This document shows, piece by piece, positions 24,778 to 36,137 of a DNA stretch of 64,000 bases; within the stretch, counting starts at the first letter, position 1, and each line of letters begins with the position of its first letter. The translations under genes and the position numbers were made by a program. Origin of the DNA: Oreohelix idahoensis (lineage: Eukaryota > Mollusca > Gastropoda > Stylommatophora > Oreohelicidae); assembly GCA_024509875.1 (NCBI GenBank), contig JAMPIV010015252.1, positions 48,501 through 112,500 of the forward strand, in the 5' to 3' direction. The notes beneath the pieces were generated by a model, which worked only from the letters and a program-made list of their open reading frames with translations, was not told the DNA's origin and did no database searches.

Positions 24778-25960
24778 TATGTCTAATTATTTGAGCTCAA
24801 TAACCTGTGTAAATATATTACCTATGAAACTCATTTTATCCCAACTGAGAGGGTGACAAGTCTTTGGCAAAGAACTTGTATGATTAATTTAAATTTCAAT
24901 AATACAATAAATTATCAATATATTCAATGTGCATATTATCTTGACAGTATATAATAACAATAACATCAGGAAAGACAAAGATAAATATCAAGGACCAACA
25001 ACAGCGTTAGCAGGAATCAAAAGAACAATAAAGCGAAACTAAAGCAAAGTGTAAATGAAAACTGCGAATAAATGAACAATACAAATTACAAAACAGTGTA
25101 TAAACGAAAAGGTGTAAAGAAATAAACGATAGGAAGGGACGGCAGACAAATACAAACAAATCAAATCAAAACTAAAGAACAGAGAAAAATAGACGACAAC
25201 GACACTAACATATCTCGTCACAACTAAACAAAAAATAGCAACAAAAGTCGCTAGCGATTTCCACTAAGGGAAATTCGCAAAAGTCCCTACAGAACGCTCA
25301 CAGTAGGCCCTCGGTTAAGTGGGATGCGCCCTACTGGAGTCACCGTCCAACCAAGCCCGCGAAATATAAATACATGTATAATATATAACAAATAAAAATA
25401 TAACATAAACACAAGATATACTAGAAAATGATGAGGAAGGCCTAATTAACAAACATATAAAGGCACAGTCCACAAACAGCCACTTATCTTAACTTGAAAA
25501 AACTCCTGGCCTCCGCGATAGCAGCAATAATGAAAAATAACTGGACAGCTACAAAGAAGTACAGCAGACACAGTTCAGCACGTAGAAGATCCACCGTTGA
25601 GGGGATACAGCAACTCAATGACAGCAAGGTACGTTTCTCTTGACTGAAGATAAGCTGGTGTAGAACTTCTGGGCAACGCCGGGTACTTTGGTTTAACACA
25701 AAATCAGTTGAAAAGATAGGTGGCAATGTTGACAGTAACAGGAACAGTTCTGTACTGTTTATGTTGTGGCATCACTCTGAGGAGGTCATGGTCGGTTGAA
25801 ATAGCCACAGTTAAAGTATCACGAATGTCGTAGGTAAGCATCTACTGGAAACCGCCACTGTTGCAAAACTGTTTATCCTCACTGTTGAAAACGTGGTTTG
25901 TACTGATACAAGGCTGATGCATCACTGGTTCATGTGTGGTGTGTATGGTATGGCCACCAC
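24778..25960 (-). other. G2 leader and primer-binding site
   Basis: About 1.2 kb between gag and the 5' LTR, A-rich on the + strand and without a supported gene. At its LTR edge (about 25948-25960) the minus strand reads TGGTGGCCATACC one base from the LTR end. The word TGGTGGCCA also adjoins the G1 LTR, so it is the likely tRNA primer-binding site; the tRNA was not identified. Confidence 0.55.
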
Positions 25961-27194
25961 TGTAGAAGTACACTGTTGCATGTGGTTGTATGTTGAGTTG
26001 ACGTAACAAATATGAGTAGGTATACAACACGCCCACAAAGGGACTGATATGAATAGGTCATGAGGACATTACAGTACATGAATGAAGTCAGGAAACGTTG
26101 AACTGCTGGTGACGTTTCCACAATTTAATACATGACATCACGTCGACAATAGGACATCATTAGAACATCAGACAAACTGTCAATGGCAAAGCGCAAGCAC
26201 ATGAACATCATGTGATCAATATAGTTCACGATATACAACCATGAGGACTCTGCCATAACAAGCCGCATAATCAGCGAGCTTCAATATTCTCTATACTTTC
26301 TTTTGCAAATAAGGCACATCAGTCTTTGCCTAGATAAATCCGCTTGAACAGCGGGCTCCAATATTCTCTATACTTTCTTTTGCAAATAAGGCACATCAGT
26401 CTTTGCCTAGATAAATCCGCTTGAACAGCGGGCTCCAATGTTCTCTATGCTTCATTGACTCTCAGGTCAGATAAATCTTCTTCTGGCGAACACGCCGTAA
26501 AGCGCCGGGTTTCATCTGTATAACTTTATCAAACTTCTAGGTTCAATGTTTCTCCATACAAGGAGAAAGCCATCTGTATAACTTTATCAAATTCTTATCA
26601 CAAAGTACTTGCAAACAAATAATAACTTCAAAAAGTTCCTTTACCTGAACTGCTGTCCAGGAATTAAAGCACAAAGCACATATTATCCCATCCTAGTTTA
26701 GAAAAATGGCAGAATCATGAATCGGGGAGAACTTCAAAACATCTTCCATCACAAAAAAGGTTCCATTCCCCGATCACTCACACAAAAGATGGCTGGGCAT
26801 TCGCCTCGCTTAAGAAACCCGCGCTGACTGACCAAGACAGGCCGGCTTCCGGAAACTGCGCACAGTTCTTGCGCATGCGTGGATCGACGCAAGCCTTAAG
26901 ACAACTCAGAACATGGAACGATCCCGAACATTCCCCGAAACAGCTTAAAAACGATCCTTATAAGGACAGCTGTAACATAGAAAGGGGAATATCAACAAAG
27001 TTAAGTCCAAAAACGGACCGAACTAACTGTTCCACGAAAACAGGGTAGCCCCAGCCTTATAAGGGCATCATAAGAGCGACTTTATAATGATAAGGGAGTT
27101 AACAACAAGAACTAACTTGTAGCTAACAAAAAATTACAGTCTATAATCTCCCTTAGACCAGGACACCAGGTTACATGTTTATCTAACCGTAACA
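25961..27194 (-). repeat. G2 5' LTR (right)
   Basis: Runs from TGTAGAAG (25961) to CCGTAACA (27194), about 1.23 kb. It contains a perfect-looking internal tandem duplication (26283-26437). Only the outer 213 bp match the left LTR closely; see the finding on mosaic LTRs. Confidence 0.6.
26283..26437 (+). repeat. 77-bp tandem duplication inside G2 right LTR
   Basis: The unit beginning CAATATTCTCTATACTTTC and ending GAACAGCGGGCTC is present twice back to back with no visible difference, then decays into a third partial start (CAATGTTCTCTATGC). It is a recent duplication. Confidence 0.8.
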
Positions 27195-27984
27195 CATACA
27201 AAACCCAGGACTCAGATTTATCTGCAGAAGCTTGCGAACTATCCCTACCATCGCTTGAGAGATATCCACCACTGTGGAAACCCTCCAACTAAAGATAGAG
27301 AAATCACTTTTCATAACGGCAAAAAAGCTCTTGCAAGCAGACAAGGATAACCAATGCAAAGGTATTATCAGCGACCACAACTCCAAGTGCTAAATTAAAA
27401 AGAACTCTTTCCCTCCAATGTACCAAGATGTCTCACGGAAGCATCACATACCAGAGATTACACAGCCAACTCAAGCCGTTCCTGACTTACCACACAACAT
27501 TTTAGTGAGCCGTCGTAGGATTTTTTTTCTTCAGAAATTAAGCACAACGCTGAATATATCTAAGCTGATGTGAAGTTAGCATCTACCCGTCCCTTCTAAG
27601 AGGATAAAGATATATTTCTTCGTCTCTAAGCCTCCATCTGAATTATTTAGGAAAAAATACTTAGTATCTCTGTCGTAATGTATATTTAAAATGACTGATT
27701 CATTTAAGTGCACTTCACTCTTTAATAACTAAATCAACTTTCAATTTGTATATACATATAGCACATTTAATATTCAGTTAATTTTAAAACGAGTAAGTAA
27801 ATAAATGATTGTAGTAAAGTGAAAATAGGGAGTTTTCCTCACAGGAAAAAAATAACGGTGAAGGTGGTTTGTTTTGATGTGGAGTGAGTTAGTTTGCTTT
27901 GGCCAGATTAAAGTAACTTAGCTGGCCAGATGTTGAACTAGTTTACTTGACTTCCCGTCAATATTGTTAACTTCTGTGGTAAGG
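27195..27984. other. Intergenic, no recognised feature
   Basis: Sequence between the G2 LTR and the LINE. No coding similarity was seen. Confidence 0.4.
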
Positions 27985-29289
27985 AAATCCGAAACCGAAA
28001 CCAACCAGAACAGCAATCCATCGTAGAACCAGCAGAAGAGCCACTACAGTGCAACATGAACCCACCTACTAAACAAAAGATCTCTCGGGCAATAAAACAG
28101 CTGAAAATGGGTAGGCCCCCGGACCAGATGGAGTACCACCAGAAGCCCTAAAGGCAGATATATCATACACTACAGAGTTGGAACACCAGCATTTCAAGAG
28201 ATTTAGGACCAAGAGGCCCTCCCAAAGAGCTGGAAGGAAGGCCACATTATCAAGCTGCCAAAGGAAGGGAACCTGACTGCATTTAGCAACTAGAGGGGTA
28301 TAACACTACTAGCAGTGGCTGGATAAAATTTGACCAGAGTTTTGATAGACCGTATTAAAAAGGCGGTAGATGGCAAACTTAGAGAAGAACAGGCAGGATT
28401 TCGTGCAGGAAGATCATGTACAGACCAGATAGAAACAATGAGAGTCATCATAGAACAATCAAATGAGTGACATACCCCCTTGTATGCAAATTTTGTGGAC
28501 TTCGAAAAGGCTTTCGACAGTATAGACCGTACTGTGATGTGGAAAACCCTTGAAACATTATGGAATTCCAGAGAAATTCATCAAAATCATCTAAGATTTT
28601 TATCAGGAGACCTCATGTAAAGTAGTACACAAAGGAAAACTATCAGAGCCCTTCACAACACAAAGTGGAGTCAGACCGGGATGTCTGCTATCACCAACAA
28701 TTTTTTTCATGGTCATAGACTGGGTTATGAGATAGACAACAGAGGGAGAAAAAACTGGAAGACAGTGGACACTTAACACACAGCTGGTGGATCTAGACTT
28801 TGCAGATAAACTGTGCCTTCTGTCACACAGACAGCAAGATATGCAAGAGACAACAAATAGATTAGAAAGAGAAGCAGCAAAGATAAAACTGCACATAAAT
28901 GTAAATGAAACAAAAGAAATGAGAATAAATAATAGGCACACGGACTCGATGAAGATCAATTATCACGTCATTGAAGAAGTAGAAAACTTTACATATCTAG
29001 GGGGCAACATTGAGAAAAAATTTGGAACTGCTGGTGACGTCTGCTCAAAGATAAATAAAGCAAGATTTGCTTTTAATGCCCATCGACCAATATGGAACTC
29101 CTCAGCGATTTCCAGAGGGAACAAAATTGGAATCTTTAACTCAAATGTGAAGTCAGTCTTGTTGTATGGCTCAGAGACATGGAATGTCTCAAAAAGTATC
29201 ACCGCCAAGCTACAGACATTTGTAAATAGATGTCTCCGATGCATCGTTCGTATAAGATGGCCAAATTTAATAACAAATTTAGAGCTAAG
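27985..29289 (+). pseudogene. LINE reverse transcriptase, 5' part
   Basis: Frameshifted + strand translation follows a LINE ORF2. The pre-RT linker is PPTKQKISRAIKQLKMG (about 28050), followed by PDGVPPEALKADI, then EEQAGFRAGRSCTDQIE (about 28385-28440), motif A as FVDFEKAFDS (about 28490), and an open frame from 28787 with FADK, FTYLGG (about 28988), SVLLYGSETW and RCLRCIVRIRWPN. The catalytic FADD box is FADK, so the copy is dead even apart from its stops. It continues at 32257 after a ~3-kb insertion. Confidence 0.85.
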
Positions 29290-29656
29290 TGCCGTAAATT
29301 TTTATAGAAAGGTCAGAAGTTATTTATGGTCCCGTCTGAGCAGAGGTAACAGTGGGAAATATGTGAGAATAAAAGTGCAAGAAATAGATTTCCACGAGGG
29401 AATAGTGTAAGAGAAAGATCTATCTCTGGAGTGAGTAGTTTGTCTAGTTTAGCCTATCTATACGACTATATTTTAACATCAGACGACCTACATAAAATAT
29501 GTTACACTGCCTCCCTCCCCCAGACACACACACAATTATGTGGCAAATACGCACAAACGTGAAAAAAAACTATGGATAATGGATAGGGTAGGGGTTTGAC
29601 CGACACAAAAAGTTAAGTTTTGTTTAGTTTATTATCACTTAAAAACTTTACATCAA

Positions 29657-29871
<215 letters not shown>

Positions 29872-31294
29872 GGTTTACAGACATTGGAAAATAACCCAAT
29901 AAGTGCCCTCCCTTCTTGTTGAGAAAAGATCCCAAAAGAAGTTAATAACCCGAAAGGTCAAAGATTAACACTTTGGTATAAAATAGACAGTAAAGAAAAG
30001 AACCAAGTTCCTAGTTAAGCTATCCCGTAAAATAACAGTATTTGCAAAGAAAAATAAAGATGGTACAGTTTCCGTAACTAGAAAATATTCATTCACACTC
30101 TGTAACTCGTGGCCACTTTAATCACGTCTTACGTAATACTTGGTTAACAAACTCTTGAACGTAAAAATCAGTGTATATGCATCATAATCTTGTGTTGTTC
30201 TTCTCCAAAGTGAGCCCCAGTTCCTCCACGAATAATTAATTTTCGTAATGGGGAACGCCAACTTTGGTGGTGGGTTATTGGGTATGAAAAACTGTCACAT
30301 CAGAAAGTTCATGTAGTAAAATATAAAACCCGCGATCTAGTGTTCACAGTAGACAGTAGCCTGTACTTCCAATAGCTAAAGGAAACATCTGGTTGGTAAA
30401 CTGTTTTTTCTCTAGTTGAGTGCGGATTATGAAACAATGTAATCTCCTGGATGAATTCACTTTGAAACACGACTGTCATAAGTCGGGAAAAATGTTGTAT
30501 ATATTGCCTCATTGGGCTGATAAAATTGAATGCAAAAAATCTGGGTATAGTAAGTCCAGTTATAATTACTCTTATTGTTTATATTTTTGGTCTCTCTCTG
30601 AATGAAGAAAGAGGACCGAACAGGTCTACATCAAAGACCCTGATAATAATGAGAATTGTTACTGGTGATATTAGTCCGCTGGCAGCTAGTTTGTGATCCG
30701 CACTAAATTAGGAAGAAAACAAAACATTTAACCACAATATCAATATTCTATCGATCACGCACAAGGGTATGATCTCTTATCCTCTCCGACATCTAATTAA
30801 ATTAAAAGGCACTCGTGTCTTAGCCTATCTTATCCCGCTTCGCTCACTGGTACGAGTTGGGTTTAAGGTATTCACCTTTCCCCTCCCGCCCGGTAAAACA
30901 CTCAGCGCACAAAATTGGTGTTAATTTAATTGTGACTATTTTAACAAATATCGTTTGTCATCACTAGCTATTTGTTTCGGCACATGATATTACACTAGTC
31001 TTTTATATAATTACACAAAATAAATTAGAAGTGAATTTGTATTCCGTCAATTATCAGTTGTCTGGTGTATTTATTAGTCAATTAAAACATCTCTTTCTGG
31101 GTGATAGCGGGTGATTAAATCTACATTACAATTGGAAAAATAGCTATGCGTTATTTAATACGCTAGTCTTGGCACCTAGAAAATCCCAGTGAATTATAAT
31201 GATAACTTAACACATCAAATCACGAAAAATGCTAAAAATTACCGCAATCAGAAATGAAACAATCTCCACGAAAATCAATTAATCCACTTTCACA

Positions 31295-31537
31295 ATGGCT
31301 CTAGAATACGAGCTAGATTATCCAAAATTTCTGAGCGACTATATAACTGACTTAGAGTCCAGGCAGTATATATACGAATTTAGTGTAATATCTCTGAAAG
31401 ATGACAAAAGTCAAACATTGGACGTATCGGGGGAAAATAACGAATTTGACTCCCGAGGTAAAAGATTTTCCTGTTTCCTCGCTCGCGATGCCGAAACGAC
31501 ATCACAAGACCTGGCCATGCGAACAGGCCTTCTTTGA
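31295..31537 (+). CDS. Unrecognised 80-codon ORF within the solo LTR
   Basis: Opens with ATG in good context (CACAATGG) and encodes MALEYELDYPKFLSDYITDL and onward, acidic and without recognised motif, membrane segment or signal peptide. It is unusual for an otherwise stop-rich segment. It could be an LTR-internal ORF, a first exon or chance; no homologue is known to me. Confidence 0.2.
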   Translation: MALEYELDYPKFLSDYITDLESRQYIYEFSVISLKDDKSQTLDVSGENNEFDSRGKRFSCFLARDAETTSQDLAMRTGLL

Positions 31538-31675
31538 TTTCGTCCCTCCGCCGTAGATCAAATAATTAAGTCTCCTTGAAAATGAGGACATCAAAGATGC
31601 CCGGGAAATATTATCGCCCTTTTCATTTGCTACCGACGTCTGATCTGTTTCATCACGTGCTTTCGGTCACTATTC

Positions 31676-32040
31676 TTCTTCTTCTTCTTCTTCTTCCTCG
31701 TTCGTCCTGAAAAGGACGTTGGTTGAGTTGTGTCAATTTACGCCGGAGCTGTGATATCTGCACCTTTCGGTCGACACATCCGACTTCAGCAAGGCATTTT
31801 TTGGGACCAGGTTTGCCTTCCCTCTGCGATCCCTACTCGCTCAGCCAGACTGCAGTGATGCAGCCTGTTTCCAGGACCACCACGTGGAGGTGGAGTAGGG
31901 TTTTGGTCAGCTCTGTTTCGCTGACCCTGATGCAAGCAGTCAAGCTATGGGTCGCTGACTGCATTCTCTATTGCTGCATCTTTGGGTCCCTGTCACTATC
32001 CGATGAATGACATCTCAGCTCGCGTGAGAACTCAGATAAA
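31676..32040. repeat. (CTT)n followed by GC-richer segment
   Basis: A CTT triplet run at 31677-31697 leads into about 340 bp of higher GC than its surroundings, containing imperfect internal inverted words. It could be a SINE-like insertion within the LTR, but no Pol III boxes or target duplication were found. Confidence 0.3.
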
Positions 32041-32256
32041 CACCCTGGTTCGCTCCCCTCGCGTTAAGACTGTCAAGTGCGAAAGTTTGAAAACGCTCAT
32101 TAGCGCATGTAAGCAGGAAAAATAGGCGTAGCTTCAAAAATAAGTCTACAGACAGCAAATTGCGTGGTTTTCGCGTAAGAAAATTATAAACATTGGATGT
32201 GGAAGCAAAGGTGAACGGATAATGAGGATATATTTACATATACACGTCACACTAAG

Positions 32257-32540
32257 GAAAAGACAATACAGACAGAAATTATGGTAAGAAATTGGGGATG
32301 GATAGGACATACACTCAGAAGAGAAAAATCAAGCATAGCCAGAGTTGCCCTTGACTGGAACCCACAGGGGAAGAGAAGAGTCGGGAGGCCAAAGAGAATT
32401 TGGAGAAGAACTGTTGAAGAGGAGACTGGAGAAACTGGAATGACTTGGGCACCGCTGAAAAAGACAGCCCAGAATAGAAATCGATGGAGAGCAATTGTTT
32501 CTGCCCTATGTTCCATAGGGAACGAAAAGGAATGATAATG
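32257..32540 (+). pseudogene. LINE ORF2 C-terminus, 3' part
   Basis: Continues the LINE of 27985-29289. It carries the post-RT signature WGWIGHTLRR, ALDWNPQGKRRVGRPKR, then WRAIVSALCS, and stops at 32533-32535. A similar C-terminus from a related LINE is inserted in G2 (19271-19509). Downstream are GATAATGATG-like tail repeats. Confidence 0.85.
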
Positions 32541-32956
32541 ATGTGGTGATGGCACGTCCCAAGCGTAGTTGCAGGGGTTACCGCTCCTAAAACGTCACGG
32601 CAAAGATCTTCGCTACTCGTCGAAGGCAAGCCTCTAGCATAGACTATAAGCTTTTGATCTACATACTCGTACCAAGCTGTACCACACACTGGTATCACCA
32701 ACTTGTACCACTAACTTTGAGAATAAATAAATGTATCTGCTAAGTATTGGTTTCCTTACACTAATCAAGGGCTTTCCCTCTGTCAATTCCACCGACTGCT
32801 TTCCGTTGTCTCAGTAAGTGTACCCTCTCTGTTCATCAATGATAAACCCAGTGGATTGGATTAAAAAAATCATTGTTAATCTCATTTTGGTGCAAAATGT
32901 GGCTGGACAGAGGAAAACGTCTGATTGAAACATGTTTAAATATACATATGGACTTA
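32541..32956. other. Intergenic, no recognised feature
   Basis: Between the LINE end and V2. No coding or repeat signal was recognised. Confidence 0.4.
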
Positions 32957-33121
32957 TTAACATGTTAATACAGTAAATATGTATACCATGATGTCATCAA
33001 CATCCACTACCTGCTCCACTTGGAGCCTGGGGTTACCTCTGCTTCTGGTTCCCTGTGAGAGAAACGGCATGAAGAAGTCTCCAGCGCTTGCTGTGGTGGT
33101 ACATGAATCTATCATTGTCAT
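32957..33121 (-). CDS. Candidate 54-codon ORF downstream of the outward V2 TATA boxes
   Basis: The first ATG on the minus strand after the TATA pair at 33185-33242, about 65 bp away. The product starts MTMIDSCTTTASAG and includes an acidic VEQVVDVDDIM stretch. It lies just beyond the point where V2 and V3 stop being similar (33136). It has no recognised domain and may be the start of a lost gene or chance. Confidence 0.25.
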   Translation of the reverse strand: MTMIDSCTTTASAGDFFMPFLSQGTRSRGNPRLQVEQVVDVDDIMVYIFTVLTC

Positions 33122-33184
33122 TTGCTTAAGTTGTCAGTAGTATAGTAGGCGCAAAACAGGTAGGATTGTGGCGGTGGCGCATGA

Positions 33185-33242
33185 CTTTTATATAAGAAAA
33201 TGCTCCGATTGATTGTGGCGGTGGCGCTGACTTTTTATATAG
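33185..33242 (-). promoter_or_regulatory. Two TATA-like boxes pointing out of V2
   Basis: Minus strand CTATATAAAAAG (33231-33242) and TTATATAAAAG (33185-33195). They lie in a local tandem duplication whose units share GCGCCACCGCCACAATC. Equivalent boxes occur in V1 and V3. Confidence 0.5.
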
Positions 33243-33774
33243 TAAAATACTCCGCTCAATAATGGCGGGCGTGTAGGTTGTATTGTTTATACAACATTGT
33301 GTGTTGTATTGTGTTGTTTATACAACACTGTGCGTTGTTGCTATGTGTTGTTTATTTATATTTTACATTACATATATTACAATATTTATTTTACAACGTG
33401 TGTTACAATATATATTTATACGTATTGTACAGACAGTTATACAATATATACAAACATGTAGTTATACAACATAGATAACAAAGGTTTTTAATTGTAATAA
33501 ATATATTTTATTTTCAAACAACAGTGTTTTGTTACAGCAGTAACAAAAACATTATATGAGCAGGGTCATATATTGGATGATATGTTTGCTGGAAAGTGGG
33601 AGGTGCGTACAATTTTTATATTTTCAAACAGCAATAACAATAAAAAACATTTTATGAGCAAGATTATATACTGGAAACCGGTTAGATGGAAAGATCGAGG
33701 CGTGTACAATTTCTATTGGTAAACAACAGTAACAAAGGGGCCATAATGGAAGAGAGCTTTTTTTTAGATGTTGG

Positions 33775-34195
33775 GGGAGATGTCGTCACGTTATCGCCGT
33801 GTACCTGTCTTTTGATGTAAAAATAGGACAGAGAGTTTCTGCGGGGTGTGTGTTGGGGTGTAGGTGGTGTGTGTGTGTAAGTGGTATTGCTTTTGGTTTG
33901 TTTGGTGTTGTGTACAAGGTACATAATGGAAGAGAGATATTATTTAGATGTTGAGGTGAAGTGGTGACATTGTCGGCGTATACCTGTCTTTTGATGTAAA
34001 ATAGGACAGAGAGTTTCTGTGTTGTTCGTATGTGTAGGTGGTGTGTGTGTGTTTAGGTGGTATTGCTTTTGGTTTGTTTGGTATTGTGTACAGGGTACAT
34101 AATAGAAGAGAGATATTTTTTAGATGGAAAGAGGTGAAGTGGTGACATTGTCGGCCTGTACCTGCCTTTTGATGTAAAAATAGAACAGAGAGTTG
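33775..34195 (-). repeat. Tandem array derived from polymerase B C-terminal coding
   Basis: Three units spaced about 170-180 bp (near 33780-33840, 33950-34015, 34125-34195). Each contains the minus-strand equivalent of V1 13884-13960: CTGTCCTATTTTTACATCAA, ACAGGTACA, GACAATGTCACCAC, CTCTTTCCATCTAAAAAATA. One unit still translates to SYFYIKRQVH. Similar units lie at 49740-49990, 50335-50405, 62818-62890, 63019-63090 and 14009-14062. Confidence 0.8.
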
Positions 34196-34749
34196 CGATG
34201 TTGGGTGTATGTGTAGATGGCGGGAAGATATGTTAGCTGGAAAGAGGGAGGCGTGTAAAATGGCTAATGAGCGGGGTGTTGTGTTGCTTTTTGATTACGC
34301 GGGGGGATTGGTTTTGGCTGGCGGGGGTGATGACGCCTGGTTGTATGTTGAGGTGTAGCTGGCGGGTGTCGGTGGTATTGTTTTGGTATTTTAAGTGTGT
34401 TGTTGTATTGTGCTGGTATTGTGTTGTTTATACAACATGTGTTACAACACATATATTACAATATATATTTTACAACAGGTAGACAATATATATTTTACAA
34501 ACATTTATTTATACAACATAGATAACAAAGATTTTTAATTGTATTAAATATATTTAATGATCTCTCATTTAAAAGAAGACGAAATGGCAAGCTAAATCGC
34601 TAATTTCAGCCGCTTTGTAGGTCTCTGCTTCTTCGGTGGTAGATTAAAGACATCGGTCGGTTGCTTGTCTATGGTTGGAGTTGCTGTAGGGGGACAGAGG
34701 TTGGTGTTAGGACACCAACTCGGTTCTGGGAATATTGGTTGATAACAAC

Positions 34750-35370
34750 TGAAGCGAGATTTGGTACCTCTTGCTGTGTTTGTGGGAAAAATGTGTAGCT
34801 AATAATCTTTAAAAATGTATTATACATACATGCCTAAACGAATTGCGATAAAACCTGAATAGAATGAAAGCATTATATAGGGAAAATGAAAGGATACCTA
34901 GGAAGGAAGGAAGGAAGGAAGGAAGGAAGGAAGGAAGGAAGGAAGGAAGGAAGGAAGGAAGGAAGGAAGGAAGGAAGGAAGGAAGGAAGGAAGGGAGGAA
35001 GGAAGGAAGGAAGGAAGGAAGGAAGGATATATGTGTGTATTGAAAAGAAGAGACAACAAGTACAGAAAAAGCACAGATCGCCTCAAATCGCCTCAAACCG
35101 AGAGATTAAACGAAAATCTTTTGGGACTTTAGGAGGTGCTTTCTCGTACGGGCGAGAGACTGAAATATAAGTACAGAGCGGCGCGTTGAAAATCACACAC
35201 CAAATCCAGAAGCCAGAGTAAGAAACTGGAAGACAGCATCTGCAAGAAAAGTTCTTTTTTCACGCTGCATGCAAGGCAGATTAAATTCAGCCAATATATT
35301 CTCACCGTGAGCTTATTAATCCTAACAGGGTATGAAAGTTTATTAAAGATATATGTATGACTAATATTTT
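34750..35370 (+). repeat. G4 5' LTR, truncated and internally deleted
   Basis: Starts TGAAGCGAGATTTGG (right LTR: TGTAGCGAGATTTGG). It lacks the ~420 bp found at about 36190-36530 of the right LTR and stops matching after ATGACTAATAT. It carries a large GGAA expansion. Confidence 0.8.
34901..35027 (+). repeat. (GGAA)n microsatellite, about 127 bp
   Basis: About 31 tetranucleotide units with a single GGGA interruption near 34995. The same position in the right LTR (36630-36643) has only three to four units, so the array expanded after insertion. Long ORFs across it on both strands are artefacts. Confidence 0.95.
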
Positions 35371-35373
35371 TTA

Positions 35374-36105
35374 GGTCACACTATCTCTACAGGGCAAATG
35401 TCTCCTGACCCAAAGAATGTAGAGAAAATGAGAAAAGCACCAAGACCACAAACTAAGAAGGATGTAAGATCCTTTGTGTCACTGTGCGGGTTTTATCAGA
35501 AATATATACCCCATTTTAACTCATTGTGCGAGCCATTAACCGACTTAACCAAAAGAGGTCAGCCGGATAAAATACAATGGACTGCGGAGTGTGAACAGGC
35601 TTATGCAGAGTTGAAAAATAAGCTGACAAATAAACCTATCCTTGCCCTTCCCGATCTCACACAAGAATTCGTACTAAGAACGGATGCTAGCAATGTAGGC
35701 ATCGGAGCAACATTACTACAGCGGGCAGACACACCCCCACATATGCTATTACCAGTAGCGTTTCCCAGTAGAAAGTTAAATGCAGCTGAAAGAAATTATT
35801 CTACCGTTAAACGTGAATGCCTCGCTTTGGTCTGGTCGATCAAGAAATTCGCCCCTTTTCTTTACGGGAAACACTTCATTGTGGAAAGCGATCACCAGCC
35901 TTTGATGTTTTTAGCAGTGTCTAAAAAATTAAATTCACGTCTTTTAAGGTGGAGTTTACTGTTATCTCCATATTCTTTCAAAGTGAGATACATTCCAGGA
36001 CGGGACAATCTTGGACCCGATTTTTTAAGTCGTCATCCTATCAAAGGAGATATAGAGAGACAGAACAGTAAAGAGAAACTGCAGCATGACTTACCAACAA
36101 GTTAA
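35374..36105 (+). pseudogene. G4 RT C-terminus and RNase H
   Basis: An open frame of about 240 codons starting directly after the LTR remnant. It contains the RT connection block (MSPDPKNVEK, KKDVRSFVSLCGFYQKYI), RNase H with LRTDASN, RECLALVW and VESDHQP, and the pol end DFLSRHP. It is closely similar to G3 (58816-59440), but in G4 this region has stayed open. The catalytic part of RT is deleted, so there is no activity. Confidence 0.9.
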
Positions 36106-36137
36106 CCGTGCATGCACTGTTTTAAAGAAGAGGGCTA

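Larger units (their letters stand above)
16905..27194 (-). mobile_element. G2: degraded Gmr1-like Ty3/gypsy LTR retrotransposon
   Basis: Minus-strand element with LTR-like ends (16905-18123 and 25961-27194), leader, gag (24777-23456), protease-integrase (23425-21532) and RT-RNase H (21060-19558). The coding order is gag, protease, integrase, RT, RNase H, as in G1, with about 70-75% amino-acid identity to it by eye. Stops, frameshifts and substitutions at catalytic residues show it is dead. It was later hit by a LINE fragment (19271-19509) and by a 412-bp element (21108-21519). The expected 5-bp target duplication is not found: CATAC follows the right LTR and AAATA precedes the left. Confidence 0.85.
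33136..34560 (-). other. V2 3' cassette (repeats, AT-rich tract, outward promoter)
   Basis: Inverse of 62250-63672. In minus-strand order it holds an AT-rich tract with TTGTATAAACAACAC words (about 34500-34390), three copies of the polymerase-end repeat (34195-33775), a second AT-rich tract with TATTGTA words (33600-33290), the word CCCGCCATTATTGAGCGG (33254-33271) and two TATA-like boxes. The collinearity with V3 and V1 defines the cassette. Confidence 0.7.

Noticed and set aside
34809..35170. ORFs with repeated KEGR or FLPS units
   Set aside because: They are translations of the GGAA microsatellite inside the G4 LTR.
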